Source: RPQJ01 sp963712815
GTDB taxonomy: Bacteria > Pseudomonadota > Gammaproteobacteria > Steroidobacterales > Steroidobacteraceae
DNA length: 64,000 bases
NCBI GenBank assembly: GCA_963712815.1
Contig: CAVQJL010000010.1
Coordinates: forward strand, 186,001 to 250,000
Direction of reading: 5' to 3'
The position numbers and the translations under genes were made by a program. The notes under the pieces are model-generated. The model was not told the DNA's origin and did not search any database. It saw nothing but the letters and a program-made list of their open reading frames with translations. This document shows, one piece after another, positions 32,004 to 41,352 of this stretch (positions are counted from its first letter, which is position 1; each line of letters starts with the position of its first letter).

Positions 32004-32780
32004 TCACCCGCGCATGATCCGCGCGTAGATCGGCGCGACGCCGCCCCCGAGCAGCCGCACGGCGGCGTTGATGAGCTTCGCATCGAGCCCCACGCGCCAG
32101 TGCACGCGATGGCGACCGTTGACCGCGCGCCACACCGTCTCGGCGACGCGCCGCGGCGGGATCTTCACGCCGAGGCGCTCGATGGACGCCGGCTTCACCG
32201 CCGCGTCGAACACCATCCCGGTCTGCACGTAGGGCACGTAGATGCCGGCCACCCGGATGCCGTGCGCGCGGTACTCGATGTCCAGCGCCTCGGTGAGCCC
32301 GCGCACGAAGAACTTGGTGGCGCCGTAGACCGCGTGGTGGGGCGAGCCGTACTCGGCGGAGGTCGAGCTCATCGCGACCACGCGGGCGCCCGGCGTGCGC
32401 GCAAGGTACGGGAAGGCCGCGTCGACGGTGTGGATCACGCCGCGCACGTTCACGTCCACCAGCAGGTCCTTCTGGCTGCGGGTGATGCGCTCGTCGGGCC
32501 CCATGAAGAGCACCCCGGCGTTGGCGAACACCGCGTCGAGCCGGCCACCGGTGGACCGGACGAAGTCGCCGAGCGCGGACTCGATCGCGGCGAAGTCGCG
32601 GACGTCGGCCGGGTGAGTGCTGATGCGCTCGCTACCGGGCTCGCGACCGAGCGTCGCGAGCGCATCGGCGTTCACGTCGGACGCGCCCACGCGCCAGCCG
32701 TTGGCGAGGAACAGCCGCGCGGTCTCCGCGCCGATGCCCCGGGCCGCGCCGGTGACGAAGATCGACCTTGGAGCCGTCAT
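32004..32780 (-). CDS. Short-chain dehydrogenase/reductase
   Basis: The 258-residue classical SDR has the nucleotide motif FVTGAARGIGAETARLF (TGxxxGIG), Asp of the second strand in VGASDVNADAL (favouring NAD), FANAGVLF (NAG), and the catalytic Ser-Tyr-Lys: MSSTSAEYG with YGATKFF. The substrate is unknown. ATG 32780 overlaps the stop of the upstream secreted-protein gene (ATGA), so the two form a unit. Confidence 0.88.
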   Translation of the reverse strand: MTAPRSIFVTGAARGIGAETARLFLANGWRVGASDVNADALATLGREPGSERISTHPADVRDFAAIESALGDFVRSTGGRLDAVFANAGVLFMGPDERITRSQKDLLVDVNVRGVIHTVDAAFPYLARTPGARVVAMSSTSAEYGSPHHAVYGATKFFVRGLTEALDIEYRAHGIRVAGIYVPYVQTGMVFDAAVKPASIERLGVKIPPRRVAETVWRAVNGRHRVHWRVGLDAKLINAAVRLLGGGVAPIYARIMRG

Positions 32781-33433
32781 GGGACCGGGTTCGGAGCCGG
32801 CACCGGCTCGAGCACCTCGACCGTCATGCGGATCGCGCCGATCGAGACCTGGCGCGGGACGCAATGGATGCTCGAGTCGATCAACTTGACGCCGAGGGGA
32901 CCGAACACGCGGTCACGCATCTGCTCCATGAGTTCGCAGTCGCCGTCCTTCAGGAAGCTCATCCCGCCGCTGACGAACTCGACGCGCTTCGGCCGCGCCG
33001 GGAACTGCCCGGTCGCCTCGTCCGGGGACTTGCCCTGCACCCGAGCCGCGAGCTCGCGCTTCGAGGCGTCGCTCGCGAGCTCGGCGAGCACCTCCGGCGT
33101 GGCTTCAACGGGCAGGGCGGCGACGATGCGCACGGAGGGCGACAACTCGGGGCCCGTCAGTCGTATGCAGTTGCGGGTCGTCACCTTGAAGCCCGGGCGG
33201 GCACCGAGCTCCTGGAGGATACGCCTGACCTGCCCGCGCAACCCGTCGCAGGAGTAGTAGCTCGTGAAGCCCATGTAGTGGAGCGTGACGTCGCGTTCGA
33301 TCCAAACGGCGTTGACGACACCCCCGCCGTCGGCAGCCGTCGTCGCCTCCGGCACCTGGCCCTGCGCCTGCACGGACGCGGCGATCGCAAGCGCCAGGCC
33401 CGCAATCACACCACCCAGCGACGCGCGTTTCAT
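32777..33433 (-). CDS. Secreted protein of unknown function
   Basis: The 218-residue product has a clear signal peptide (GGVIAGLALAIAASVQAQ) and a mature domain I cannot assign. Notable parts are ERDVTLHYMGFTSYYSCDGL, suggesting a conserved aromatic/Cys region, TTRNCIRLTG, and a C-terminal FLKDGDCELMEQMRDRVFGP plus DSSIHCVPRQVSIG. Four cysteines could form two disulfides in the periplasm. It precedes and overlaps the SDR gene and is divergent from the cyclase gene. Confidence 0.65.
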   Translation of the reverse strand: MKRASLGGVIAGLALAIAASVQAQGQVPEATTAADGGGVVNAVWIERDVTLHYMGFTSYYSCDGLRGQVRRILQELGARPGFKVTTRNCIRLTGPELSPSVRIVAALPVEATPEVLAELASDASKRELAARVQGKSPDEATGQFPARPKRVEFVSGGMSFLKDGDCELMEQMRDRVFGPLGVKLIDSSIHCVPRQVSIGAIRMTVEVLEPVPAPNPVP

Positions 33434-33523
33434 CGGACCGACCTCCTGCCCCGGATCAGGGACGCACGTCTATACTGCCACACGTCCGCTTCCGCCCAGC
33501 CATCGCGTCCCGCAGCGCCCGCC

Positions 33524-34354
33524 ATGCTCGTACTCGAGTTCACCACCCACGGACGGCGCTGGCAGGCCGACCACTCCTCACCAGTGGACCTTGCGATCGC
33601 GCTGCAGTTCCCCGGCCCGCAGCCGCGCTTTTTCGCCGACCGGCCGGCGCTCGCCGAGCCGATGCGCGCCGGCTCGTGGAGCGGCGCGGTCGCGAGCGGT
33701 GCGAGCTGCAACTGCGGGGTCTACACACTCGCGCCCCATTGCCACGGCACGCACACCGAGTGCGTCGGCCACCTGACGGCAGACGACACGCAGGTGGCGA
33801 GCCTGACGCCGGTCGCACCCGCGCTTGCGCTGCTCGTGACGGTGCGTCCCGAGCGGCTCGACGCGGTCGCGGAAGCGGCGGCAGGCCGGCACGACGACGC
33901 CGACCTCGTGCTGACGCGCGCGTCGCTCGCGGACGCGGCGGGAGGCTGGACGGACGACCCGTGGACGGCACTGGTCGTGCGCACGCTGCCGAACGATCCG
34001 GCCAAGCGTGGGCGCGCCTACGCGGGCGCGTGCCCGGCACCCTACTTCACGCCCGCGGCCATGCGCTGGATCGTGGAGCGCGACGTCGAATCGCTGGTCG
34101 TCGACCTGCCGAGCCTCGACCGCGCGGATGACGGCGGCGTGCTGGCTGCGCACCGCGTGTTCTGGGGGCTGCCGCCGGGAGCGCGAAATGCCGCCGAGGC
34201 ACGGCGTGGCCGCGCGCTGGTGACCGAACTCGCCTACATCCCGGACTCCGCGCGGGACGGGCTGCACCTGCTCGAACTGCACGTGCCCGCCTTCGGCGCC
34301 GACGCCGCGCCGAGCCGGCCCGTGCTTTACCCAGTCTCGGAGGCGACGCCATGA
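33524..34354 (+). CDS. Cyclase family protein (kynurenine formamidase-like)
   Basis: The 276-residue metal hydrolase belongs to the cyclase/KynB superfamily: the metal motif appears as LAPHCHGTHTECVGHL (HxGTHxxxxxH), with a Cys-rich run upstream (GASCNCGVYTLA). KynB opens N-formylkynurenine to kynurenine. Direct overlap with kynureninase (ATGA, 34351-34354) supports a formamidase role in tryptophan or aryl-kynurenine breakdown. It is longer and more diverged than typical KynB (about 210 residues), so the assignment is tentative. A TATACT at 33471 may be its -10. Confidence 0.72.
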   Translation: MLVLEFTTHGRRWQADHSSPVDLAIALQFPGPQPRFFADRPALAEPMRAGSWSGAVASGASCNCGVYTLAPHCHGTHTECVGHLTADDTQVASLTPVAPALALLVTVRPERLDAVAEAAAGRHDDADLVLTRASLADAAGGWTDDPWTALVVRTLPNDPAKRGRAYAGACPAPYFTPAAMRWIVERDVESLVVDLPSLDRADDGGVLAAHRVFWGLPPGARNAAEARRGRALVTELAYIPDSARDGLHLLELHVPAFGADAAPSRPVLYPVSEATP

Positions 34355-35625
34355 ATCTCGACCGATCGCACGCCCAGTCGCTGGACGCCGCGGACCCGCT
34401 GCGGGCGTGGCGCGAGCGCTTCGTGCTGCCGCAGGACGAACGGGGACGCGAGCTCGTCTATCTCTGCGGGCACTCGCTCGGCGCGCAGCCGACGCTCGCG
34501 GCGGACTTCGTCGAGGAGGTGATGCGCGACTGGCGCACGCTCGGCGTGGACGGGCACTTCGCGGCACGCCACTCCTGGATCCGCTACCACGAGCGCGCCG
34601 CACCGGCGATGGCGAACCTCGTCGGCGCCGAACCGGCCGAGGTCGTGGCCATGAACACGCTCACCGTGAACCTGCACCTGATGCTCGCGAGCTTCTACCG
34701 CCCCGCGGGCGAGCGCACGGCGCTGCTGGTGGAGCGGCCGGCGTTTCCGTCCGACCGCTACGCCGCCGAGTCGCAGGTGCGTTTCCACGGCCTCGACCCG
34801 GAGCGCGACCTGATCGAGATCGAGCCTCGCGCCGGCGAGGACTGCCTGCGCACGGAGGACGTGATCGCAGTCATCGAGCACGAGGGTCCGAGAATCGCGA
34901 CCGTCCTGCTGCCCGGCGTGCAGTACCTGACCGGACAGGTGCTCGACGTCCCGTCGATCACAGCCGCTGCCCGCCGCGCCGGCTGCACGGTCGGCTGGGA
35001 CCTCGCCCACGCGATCGGCAACGTGCCGGTGGCGCTGCACGACACCGGCGCCGACTTCGCCGTGTGGTGCCACTACAAGTATGTGAACGGCGGCCCGGGC
35101 GCCGTGGGCGGCGCCTTCGTGCACGCGCGCCACGCCCAGAGCAGCGACCTGCCCCGCCTCGCCGGCTGGTGGGGCCACGATCGCGCGACGCGCTTCCGCA
35201 TGGACCCGGAGTTCGTCGCGATGCCGGGCGCGGAGGGTTGGCAGCTTTCGAACCCGCCGATCCTCGCGCTGGCGCCGGTGGTGGCCTCGCTCGAGCACTT
35301 CGAGTCCGTGGGATTCGCGGCGCTGCGGGCCAAGTCGGTGGCGCTCACCGGCTACCTCGAGACGCTGGTCGATGCGCAACTCGCCGGGCGCGTGACCATC
35401 CTCACGCCGCGCGACCGCGAGGCGCGCGGTGCCGCGCTGTCGCTGCGGCTGGAGTGCGGGCGCGACCGCGCACGGGCGGCGTTCGACGGCATCCGCGCGC
35501 GCGGCATCGTGCCCGACTGGCGCGAGCCCGGCGTGATCCGCGCCGCTCCCGTGCCCTTCTACAACGGTTACGAGGACGCCTGGCGGTTCGTGGATGCGCT
35601 GTGCACCGAGTTCGCGACGTCGTGA
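34351..35625 (+). CDS. kynU: Kynureninase
   Basis: The 424-residue fold-type I PLP enzyme splits kynurenine into anthranilate and alanine. It has YLCGHSLGAQP near the N-terminus, MNTLTVNLHLMLASFY, the GWDLAHAIGNVP cofactor Asp region, and the PLP Lys243 in WCHYKYVNGGPG. The length fits. It overlaps the upstream cyclase gene and the downstream methyltransferase gene. No tryptophan or kynurenine oxygenase is in the window, so the pathway branch is incomplete here. Confidence 0.93.
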   Translation: MNLDRSHAQSLDAADPLRAWRERFVLPQDERGRELVYLCGHSLGAQPTLAADFVEEVMRDWRTLGVDGHFAARHSWIRYHERAAPAMANLVGAEPAEVVAMNTLTVNLHLMLASFYRPAGERTALLVERPAFPSDRYAAESQVRFHGLDPERDLIEIEPRAGEDCLRTEDVIAVIEHEGPRIATVLLPGVQYLTGQVLDVPSITAAARRAGCTVGWDLAHAIGNVPVALHDTGADFAVWCHYKYVNGGPGAVGGAFVHARHAQSSDLPRLAGWWGHDRATRFRMDPEFVAMPGAEGWQLSNPPILALAPVVASLEHFESVGFAALRAKSVALTGYLETLVDAQLAGRVTILTPRDREARGAALSLRLECGRDRARAAFDGIRARGIVPDWREPGVIRAAPVPFYNGYEDAWRFVDALCTEFATS

Positions 35626-36110
35626 ACGACGATCCCCCGAGCACACGGCAGGCTGCCCGCGGTCGCAGCGTGCCGCCGGTGGCGGCGCTGCTGTGCGTCG
35701 CCGCGCCCATGTGGCTGGTGACCCGACTCTCGCCGGCGCTTGCCGTGGACCTGCCCGCCCGCCGCGTGGCGGCGCTCGTTCTGGCACTCACAGGCGCTGC
35801 CGTCGCCCTCGCAGGCGTGGCCGGGTTCCGGCGCGCCCGCACCACCGTCAATCCGCTGCGGCCGGAGAAGGCCTCCGCGCTCGTGACCTCCGGCATCTTC
35901 CGCTGGACGCGCAATCCGATGTACCTCGGACTCGCGATCGTGCTGCTCGGATGGGCCGCCTGGCTGGCGCACCCGCTGGCAGTGCTCGGGGTGCCGGCGT
36001 TCGTCGCGTGGATGAACCAGTCCCAGATTCCCCGCGAGGAGCGCGCGCTCGAGCAGCTGTTCGGCGCGGAATTCGCGCTCTACTGCAGGAAAGTTCGACG
36101 ATGGCTGTGA
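35622..36110 (+). CDS. Isoprenylcysteine methyltransferase family protein
   Basis: GTG 35622 overlaps the kynU stop. The 162-residue product has about four membrane segments and the family motifs SGIFRWTRNPMYLGLAI and QIPREERALEQLFGAEFALY with the conserved paired Glu. Substrate unknown. Its 3' end overlaps folA by 31 bases in convergent orientation. The gene seems coupled to kynU by position only; whether it acts on a kynurenine product or on membrane lipid is open. Confidence 0.8.
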   Translation: MNDDPPSTRQAARGRSVPPVAALLCVAAPMWLVTRLSPALAVDLPARRVAALVLALTGAAVALAGVAGFRRARTTVNPLRPEKASALVTSGIFRWTRNPMYLGLAIVLLGWAAWLAHPLAVLGVPAFVAWMNQSQIPREERALEQLFGAEFALYCRKVRRWL

Positions 36111-36595
36111 GCGCGACGCAACGTCACGAAGCTGTAGGGATGGGCGTGCCGCTCGTCGTCCTCATGGCGCTCGCTCGATACTTCCTCCCACTCCGACGGA
36201 TCGAGCGCGGGCAGGAAGGTGTCCGCCTCGACCGTCGCGTGCACGCGCGTGAGGTGTACTACGTCGGCCCGAGGCAGGGCGAGGCGATAAAGCTCCGCGC
36301 CGCCGATCACGCACACCTCGGGCACATCGGCCGCGGCGTCGAGGGCCTGCTCGAGCGAGCCGAAGACCTCGGCCCCTTCGATCGCGAGCCCGACCTGCCG
36401 CGACACGACGAGGCTGCGCCGGCCAGGCAGCGGCCGCCCTATGGAGTCCCAGGTGCGGCGGCCCATCACGATCGGCTTGCCCATCGTGAGGGCCTTGAAG
36501 CGCCTGAGGTCCGCCGGCAGGTGCCAGGGCAATCCGCCGGCACGACCGATGCCGCCGCGCTCGTCGGCGGCGACCACGATCGACAGTCGCGTCAC
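36080..36595 (-). CDS. folA: Dihydrofolate reductase
   Basis: The 171-residue enzyme reduces dihydrofolate with NADPH, restoring the cofactor consumed by ThyA. It opens LSIVVAADERGGIGRAGGLPWHLPADL (family LPW motif), then MGRRTWDSIGRPLPGR, VIGGAELY and TRVHATVEADTFLP. The ATG overlaps the stop of the SET-domain gene (ATGA). It is the last gene of lgt-thyA-SET-folA on minus. Confidence 0.96.
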   Translation of the reverse strand: MTRLSIVVAADERGGIGRAGGLPWHLPADLRRFKALTMGKPIVMGRRTWDSIGRPLPGRRSLVVSRQVGLAIEGAEVFGSLEQALDAAADVPEVCVIGGAELYRLALPRADVVHLTRVHATVEADTFLPALDPSEWEEVSSERHEDDERHAHPYSFVTLRRAHSHRRTFLQ

Positions 36596-37212
36596 CGTCG
36601 CGCGCGCTTCGTCGCGTCCGCGCCTGCGCCGCCCGGCCGCTTGGCCGTCGCGCGACGCTTCTTGCGGGCCGGCTTCGCGTCCGTCGGCTTCTCGGCCAGC
36701 ATCGTGCCGCGGCAGCTCTTCGCACCGCAGCGGCAGGCGTAGCGTGCGAGTTCCTCGGGGTCGTCGGTGCTCTCCCAGGTGAGCCCGTACTCGTAGCCGA
36801 GTTCCTCGCCCGGCTGGATCGTTCGCAGCGCCTCGATGAACACGCGCCGGTCCTCGATCACGGTCTCGCAGTTCGGGTCGCAGGAGTGGTTGATGAACCG
36901 CGCCTCGTTGCCGTCCACGCCGGCGTCGATCACCACGCGGCCATCCACGATGAACAGGAAGGTGTGGCCGTCGTCCTGGCCCTTCTCCTCGTAACGGGCG
37001 TCGGCCGTCGCGTGCGAGATGCGATCGCCCAGGTACTCGACGATGCGCGTGCCCTTGCGGATGCGGCGCGCCGCGTAGACGCCGCTGCCGTGGATGCGCG
37101 AGCGGCGCACCTCGATCAGCGGCGCGCGCCGGGGCGTCGCGACCACCCGGGCCGCGTGGCGCATGTGGGCGTGGTGGGTGGCGGTCTTGCGGGTCTGCTT
37201 GGCCTTCTTCAT
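36592..37212 (-). CDS. SET-domain protein (putative lysine methyltransferase)
   Basis: The 206-residue protein has a basic N-terminus (KKAKQTRKTATHH) and a complete SET domain: RRSRIHGSGVYAARRI, GTRIVEYLGDRIS, VDGNEARFINHSCDPNCE (RFINHSC pseudoknot) and GEELGYEYGL. A post-SET motif follows, ACRCGAKSCRG, where three Cys would bind zinc with one from the NHSC motif. The last 30 residues are Lys/Arg/Ala-rich, histone-tail-like. Bacterial SET proteins methylate lysines on host or own proteins. Here it is encoded between thyA and folA with overlaps on both sides; its target is unknown. Confidence 0.88.
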   Translation of the reverse strand: MKKAKQTRKTATHHAHMRHAARVVATPRRAPLIEVRRSRIHGSGVYAARRIRKGTRIVEYLGDRISHATADARYEEKGQDDGHTFLFIVDGRVVIDAGVDGNEARFINHSCDPNCETVIEDRRVFIEALRTIQPGEELGYEYGLTWESTDDPEELARYACRCGAKSCRGTMLAEKPTDAKPARKKRRATAKRPGGAGADATKRARR

Positions 37213-38004
37213 ACGGCGATGGGAGCCTTGATGGCGGGATGTGACTGGTAGCCGGCGATCTCGACGTCCTCGTAGCGGTAGTCGAAGATCGAGTCGGGCC
37301 GGCGCTTCAGGACGAGCGTGGGCAGCGGCAAGGGCTCTCGGCCGAGTTGCAGCCGCGCCTGCTCGAGGTGGTTGAGGTAGAGGTGGCAGTCGCCGCCCGT
37401 CCAGATGAACTCGCCCGGCGCGAGGTCGCACTGCTGCGGCCATCATGTGGGTGAGCAGCGCATAGGAGGCGATGTTGAAGGGGACGCCGAGGAAGATGTC
37501 GGCGCTGCGCTGGTAGAGCTGGCACGAGAGCCGGCCGCCGGCGACGTAGAACTGGAACATCGCGTGACAGGGCGTGAGCGCCATCTGGTCGAGCTCGCCG
37601 ACGTTCCAGGCGTTGACGATGATGCGGCGCGAGTGCGGGTCGCGCTTGATGAGGTCCACGGCCGCCTCGATCTGGTCGACGGTGCGGCCGTCGGCACCGC
37701 GCCACGAGCGCCACTGCACGCCGTACACGGGTCCGAGCTCGCCGTCGGCGTCGGCCCACTCGTCCCAGATCGTGACGCCGTGCTCGCGCAGGTACCGCAC
37801 GTTCGTCTCGCCGCGCAGGAACCACAGCAGCTCGTGCACGATCGACTTGAGGTGCAGCTTCTTGGTCGTCACGAGCGGGAAGCCCACGGCGAGGTCGAAA
37901 CGCATCTGCCAGCCGAAGGTGGCGCGCGTGCCGGTCCCGGTGCGGTCGGTCTTGCGCGCGCCGTGGTCGAGCACGTGGCGCATCAGGTCGAGGTATTGGC
38001 GCAT
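37209..38004 (-). CDS. thyA: Thymidylate synthase, interrupted by a one-base insertion
   Basis: From ATG 38004 the frame encodes an orthodox ThyA: KTDRTGTGTRATFGWQMRFD, LVTTKKLHLKSIVHELLWFL, the catalytic Cys in LTPCHAMFQFYV and SADIFLGVPFNIASYALLTH. An extra C near 37437 then shifts the frame. Removing it restores CDLAPGEFIWTGGDCHLYLN and an end at TGA 37209, giving 264 residues, the normal length. As written, the frame instead runs on into the SET gene, producing an artificial 470-codon ThyA-SET fusion. Other indels cluster nearby, so sequencing error is likely. Confidence 0.85.
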
Positions 38005-38007
38005 GGC

Positions 38008-38800
38008 TCAGGCGTAGTTGCCGGACGGCGCTCGGCGGCGGTAGGCGACGGCGAGCAGCCAGGCTCCGGCGACGATCATCGGCAGCGACAGGATCTGCCC
38101 CATCGTCATCCAGTCGAACAGCAGGTAGCCGCGGTTCGCGTCCGGCACGCGGACGAACTCGACCGCGAAGCGGAACACCCCGTAGCACAGCAGGAACAGC
38201 CCCGACGGTGCGAGGCGCGGCCTGGGCCTCGCCGTGAACCACCACAGGATCACGAACAGCACGAGCCCCTCGAGAAACGCCTCGTAGAGCTGCGAGGCGT
38301 GCAGCGGCACGCCGTCCACGACCACCGCCCAGGGCACGTCGGTGGGCTTGCCCCACAGCTCGCCGTTGATGAAGTTGCCGATGCGCCCGGCACCGAAGCC
38401 GATGGCCGGCAGCGGCGCGGTGAAGTCGAACACGTCGGCGATGCGCTTGCCGCGGCGACTCGCGAACATCGCGAGCGCGACGAGCACGCCGACGAGCCCG
38501 CCGTGGAAGGACATGCCGCCCTCCCAGATGCGCAGCAGGCCGAGCGGGTCGGACAGGATGCGCTCGGTGCCGTAGAACAGGATCCACCCGAGGCGCCCGC
38601 CCAGGATCACGCCGAGCGCGCAGATAGAAGATCAGGTCGTCCACCTCGGTCGGCGTCCACGTCGAGCCCGGCCGCGCCGCGCGCCGGCGCGCCAGCCACC
38701 ACGCCGCGAGAAAGCCCACGAGGTACATGAGGCCGTACCAGCGGACCTGCAGCGGCCCGAGCGACAGGGCAATGGGATCGGGGTGGGGATAGACGAACAT
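38008..38800 (-). CDS. lgt: Prolipoprotein diacylglyceryl transferase, interrupted by a one-base insertion
   Basis: The N-terminal part from ATG 38800 reads MFVYPHPDPIALSLGPLQVRWYGLMYL then DDLIFY, typical Lgt. An extra base near 38623 breaks the frame; after it the sequence continues LGVILGGRLGWILFYGTERI, HGGLVGVLVAL, the signature GRIGNFINGELWG and RVPDANRG. Repaired, the protein is 263 residues with about seven membrane segments. Lgt adds diacylglycerol to lipobox cysteines, such as that predicted for DacA. It precedes thyA by three bases, as in many gammaproteobacteria. Confidence 0.88.
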
Positions 38801-38903
38801 GAAGCGCGTATTCTAGGCAAACTGCTGCGTGAGTGCTGGGGCGGGTATCGGCCGATCGGGTGTTCCGTCCCGAGTCGTCAGGGGTGCCGGGGAGACGAGA
38901 GCA

Positions 38904-40905
38904 GTGACCGAGGCGGGCATCGGAAGGATCGAGGCTCTCTGGGAGACGTTGCGCCGCCGCAAGGTGGTGCAGTGGGGCGTGGCCTACGGGCTGTTCACCT
39001 GGGGCCTGCTGCAGGGTCTCGAATACCTCACCGGAACATTTGGCTGGCCGCCGCTGCTGCAGCAGCTCGCCACGCTTACGTCCCTGATCGGGTTGCCGAT
39101 CGTGCTGGTCGTCGCCTGGTACCACGGCGATCGGGGCGAGCAACAGGTGACCGCCGCCGAGTTCCTGATCCTGTTCGGCCTGCTGCTGCTCGGTGGCGCG
39201 CTGTTCTGGTGGTTCGGCAACTCCGGCATTTCCAGGACGGCCCACCGCGACGAAGCGGGCGAGACGACGCCGGCGCCGGAGCGCTCCATCGCCGTGCTGC
39301 CCTTCGACAACCTCAGCGGCGACCCCGCCAACGGGTTCCTGGGCGACGGCCTCGCCGAGGAGCTCGCGAACCTGCTGACCCGCGTGCCGGACCTCGAGGT
39401 CGCGTCGCGGACCTCGGCATTCAGCTTCAAGGGCCGGAAGATGGCGATCTGCGAGATCGCGGCCGAGCTGGGCGTGAAATACCTGGTGGAGGGCAGTCTC
39501 CGGCGCAATGGCGACACGCTCGCCATCACCGCCCAGCTCGTCGAGTGCCCGCGCGGCACCCACGCGTGGTCGAACACCTACCGTCGCCCGATCGCGGACT
39601 TGCCGAGCGTCGAGGACGACATCACAGGCTCGGTCGTGGAGGCGCTCAAGATCGTGCTCGCGCCCGAGACTCTCGAAAGAATGCAGCGCCGCGGCGCCGT
39701 TGACCGGGGTGCGTACGAGGCTTGTCCTGCAGGGTGTCAGCGAACTGAGGAACTTCGACCGACGCGACCTCGCTCGATCGGGCGGTGCAGCGTTTCAAGG
39801 AAGCGACGACCATTGATCCAACGTATGCCGAGGCCTACGCAGGCCTTTGCGAGTCTCACGTGCAGCGCTACATGAAGGTGAGGACCGTGCAGGACGTCGC
39901 GGACGCCGAAGCACGCCTGTGAGCAGGCTGCCCGGCTCGATAGCGGACTACCGGAAGTGCACGCTGCCCTCGGCATGCTCTATGTCGCGACCGGGCAGCA
40001 CGAGTGGGCCGAGCGGGAGTATCGCCGAGCGATCGAACTCGACCCGGACAGCGTCGACGCACACCTCGGACTCGGAATGCGCACTCAAGCTGCAGGGACG
40101 GCCTGAGCCGGCGGACCTGCAACTTCCAGCAGGCCATCCGCTGCGCCGCGATACTGGAAAGTCTATGACGCCTACGGCGGGCTTTCTATACGAGCAGGGG
40201 CGGTCCGGGAGGCCATCGCACAGTACCGGCGCGGCGTCGCGCTCGCGCCTCGCAATGCCCGCTGCTCAGCAATCTCGGTGGCGTCCTCTTCCTGCAGCGG
40301 CGACTTCGACGCAGCCGCCGATGCATTCCGGCAGTCGGTCGAGATCGCACCGACGAGCGAGGGCTATTCAAACACGGGCACGAACTACTACTACGCCGCA
40401 CGCTACGAAGACGCGGTGGCCATGTTCGAGCAGGCCAGCCGGCTCGCGCCGGAGGACTCACCAGTTCTGGGGCAACCTCGGCGACGCGTACCGCCGTGCG
40501 ACGGGCAAGGGCGAGCTCGCGAGCAGCCTATACGAACGGGCGACGGAGCTCGCGCGGCGGCCCTCGGCGTGAACCCTGATTCGATCGCAACCCGCACTCA
40601 GCTCGCATACTTCCTCGTCCGGCAGGGCGAGACGCGCCCAGGCAAGGCCGAACTCGAGACCGCCGGGTCGGCGCCCATCGGCGACCTGAACTCCCACTAC
40701 TACGCAGCGCTGGTGTACAAGGAACTCGGGAGAACCGCGGACGCGGTCGCCGAGACGCTCAAGGCGCTGGAGGACGGCTATCCGGCAGCTCTTCTAGTCG
40801 CCGACCCGGAGTTCATGCGGGATTCTGCGCGACCCGGCGGTGGGGGCAGCGGTTCAGGCGGCCGGCAACGCGGCGCGAGTAGTCAATCCACTGAAGGGAG
40901 GTTGA
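38904..40905 (+). CDS. Membrane TolB-like/TPR protein, broken by many indels
   Basis: GTG 38904 follows GGAGA. The N-terminus has two membrane segments (VVQWGVAYGLFTWGLLQGLE, and FLILFGLLLLGGALFWWF). A TolB-like domain follows with SIAVLPFDNLSGDPANGF, LGVKYLVEGSLRR and THAWSNTYRRP. Downstream, repaired frames give TPR repeats such as TYAEAYAGLCESHVQRYM, WAEREYRRAIELDPDSVDAH and YEDAVAMFEQASRLAPED. I count ten single insertions and three single deletions between 39720 and 40830; correcting them gives exactly 665 codons without internal stops. Such proteins are usually signalling or adaptor components. TGA at 40903. Confidence 0.7.
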
Positions 40906-40910
40906 CAGTC

Positions 40911-41323
40911 ATGACGACGGACAACTGCTCGACGGCAGACGTGGCTGACGATTACGCTCGGGACGCGCCCGACGCGACCGCTGCAAGTGACTGCGACGGT
41001 CGGCGATAGCGGTCTTGGCGGCAACACGCTCGTCACCGGTTCGACCCGGATCGCATGGCAGTCGTCGGGCAACATCGCCGCCTACCGCGTGACCTTTTTC
41101 GATCTTTCCAGCGGAAAGGCGATCTGGCCCTTCACGGCTGAGCCAGACGGTCGCGATTCGCGCGGGCCTTTCCTCCGTGTTGCCGGGAATGGCGTTACCC
41201 TCGAGTTGTGTCGAGACGGGCCCGTCCGAAATCAAGTACGAGGTCGCAGTCGACGATGCACGCGACGACGTCGATCCGCTCGACCCGATGATCGTCATCC
41301 GGCCGGCACGCGCGCGGGTATAA
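40911..41323 (+). CDS. Small protein of unknown family, copy 1 (frameshifted)
   Basis: AGGGAGG precedes ATG 40911, five bases after the TPR gene. The body is read in a second frame (TVGDSGLGGNTLVTG...AAYRVTFFDLSSGKAIWPFT) and the end in a third (EIKYEVAVDDARD...LDPMIVIRPARARV, TAA). Two single insertions, one before about 40945 and one near 41205, would restore roughly 137 codons. It shares with copy 2 a W..(S/N)G...RV.F.DL core, a WPFT/FPFT motif, IKY.V and LDPMIVIRP. Short alternating hydrophobic runs suggest a beta-sandwich. No signal peptide is seen. Function unknown. Confidence 0.5.
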
Positions 41324-41352
41324 CAACGGCCGTTAAGCAAGGAGGGTGGCAA

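Noticed and set aside
36592..38004. Natural ThyA-SET fusion protein
   Set aside because: The joint arises from a single extra base in a cluster of indels, and removing it restores a 264-residue ThyA with its normal C-terminus.
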